Assembly: GCA_030602145.1 (NCBI GenBank)
Contig: JAUWAH010000220.1
Coordinates: forward strand, 1-5,160
Reading direction: 5' to 3'
DNA length: 5,160 nucleotides
DNA from: Desulfobulbus sp.
Lineage (GTDB): Bacteria; Desulfobacterota; Desulfobulbia; Desulfobulbales; Desulfobulbaceae
The translations under genes and the position numbers were made by a program. Below the pieces are notes generated by a model. That model saw only the letters and a list, made by a program, of their open reading frames with translations. It was not told where the DNA came from and ran no database searches. This document shows, piece after piece, positions 4,653 to 5,160 of this stretch (its first letter is position 1; the number at the start of each line of letters is the position of its first letter).

Positions 4653-5160
4653 ATGCATGACAACACACCTTTCATCGCTTCGCCTGCGGAACCATCATCG
4701 CCGGTCGGCTTCACAGGTCCGGTCCGGGGATCGGTCGGGGCGAACCGTCACCACACCATCCTGTTTGTCACTGATCATCAAGCGCAGAATCGCTTTCTGA
4801 TCGACGCCTTGGTTGGCGAGAAATTTTCGGTCCGGCTGCTTCAGCGCAATGTCCTCTCCTCCGGAAACCCGCCGGCCGACGAGTATGACCTGATCCTCAT
4901 CGATGCGCCGGGCTGCACGCTGTGCGACCTGTCGACCTACGCCCGTCTGCGCTCGGCCTCCAATGGCCTGCTCATGCTGCTGGTCGACGGGCTTGACGAG
5001 ATGTTCCAGATCCTGCTCTACGAACAGGGAATCGACGATCTGCTGATCAAGCCGATCCACCATGTACTGCTCCTTGCCCGCATCCGGGCCCGTCTCCGGC
5101 ATCACAACCGGAAAAGCACCTCCGCAACCCTGGCCTTCAACGGCGTGGAAATCAATCGTG
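4653..5160 (+). CDS. OmpR/PhoB-type response regulator with atypical receiver domain (partial, runs off window)
   Basis: The first 169 residues are visible and the frame stays open to the window edge. Residues 1-33 are a Pro/Gly/Ser-rich extension. Residues 34-150 are a receiver domain: TILFVTDHQ (35-43, strand 1), DLILIDAPG (79-87) with Asp84 as the expected phosphorylation site, and GIDDLLIKP (126-134) with the conserved Lys133, then LLARIRARLRH (140-150). LAFNGVEINR (160-169) fits the first strands of an OmpR-type winged-helix DNA-binding domain. It would be a cytoplasmic transcription factor, probably paired with a histidine kinase outside the window. Oddities: one acid of the usual pair is Thr40 (Asp41 remains), the switch Thr/Ser is Val111 and the switch Tyr/Phe is Leu130. 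ATG 4653 is the only ATG before the domain but has no clear ribosome-binding site; a rare TTG at 4572 is an alternative, since the frame is open from 4560. Family call firm, start uncertain. Confidence 0.82.
   Translation, partial: MHDNTPFIASPAEPSSPVGFTGPVRGSVGANRHHTILFVTDHQAQNRFLIDALVGEKFSVRLLQRNVLSSGNPPADEYDLILIDAPGCTLCDLSTYARLRSASNGLLMLLVDGLDEMFQILLYEQGIDDLLIKPIHHVLLLARIRARLRHHNRKSTSATLAFNGVEINR

Noticed and set aside
4695..5105. Minus-strand open frame of 136 codons
   Set aside because: It is the shadow of the plus-strand response regulator, whose receiver-domain motifs are unmistakable.
1..5160. CRISPR array, tRNA, rRNA, insertion sequence or prophage attachment site
   Set aside because: No regularly spaced repeats, cloverleaf, rRNA-like stretch, transposase motifs or paired terminal repeats were seen on either strand.

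Overview
The window (about 55-60% G+C by eye) reads as chromosomal DNA of a Gram-negative, motile bacterium. A small exported c-type cytochrome, a cluster of three Hsp20 chaperones and a flagellar cap gene, together with the codon style, fit an anaerobic Desulfobacterota (Desulfobulbus-like) organism. That assignment is inference from gene content only; no rRNA or other marker is present.

Layout, left to right. (1) 1-540, minus strand: a monohaem c-type cytochrome precursor (117-410) with a good sigma70-type promoter upstream (501-529), a run of nine C just beyond it, and a terminator-like hairpin downstream (11-39). (2) 587-1186, minus strand: an unrecognised 199-residue protein that looks like two ribbon-helix-helix (RHH) modules in tandem followed by a coiled-coil tail, so probably a DNA-binding regulator. 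(3) 1187-1380: an AT-rich divergent control region with a tandem-hexamer/inverted-repeat element and a strong promoter for the rightward genes. (4) 1381-2875, plus strand: an operon of three small heat-shock proteins (148, 127 and 189 residues), closed by a textbook rho-independent terminator at 2901-2939. (5) 3148-4434, plus strand: fliD, the flagellar filament cap protein, preceded by a possible sigma28-type promoter. (6) 4435-4652: a non-coding stretch with a CTTTACC direct repeat of 10-bp period. (7) 4653 to the window edge, plus strand: the start of an OmpR/PhoB-type response regulator with an atypical receiver domain.

How the parts may work together. The three Hsp20 genes are one transcription unit and probably make subunits of mixed or stage-specific holdase oligomers. 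The tandem-RHH gene is divergent from them and shares their control region, which makes it the natural candidate regulator of the chaperone operon and of itself. The cytochrome, fliD and the response regulator look like separate units. The clearest points for a second look are the tandem-RHH/Hsp20 divergon with its operator-like element, the strictly conserved Hsp20 C-terminal tail despite synonymous divergence, and the degenerate receiver domain with a direct repeat upstream of its gene.
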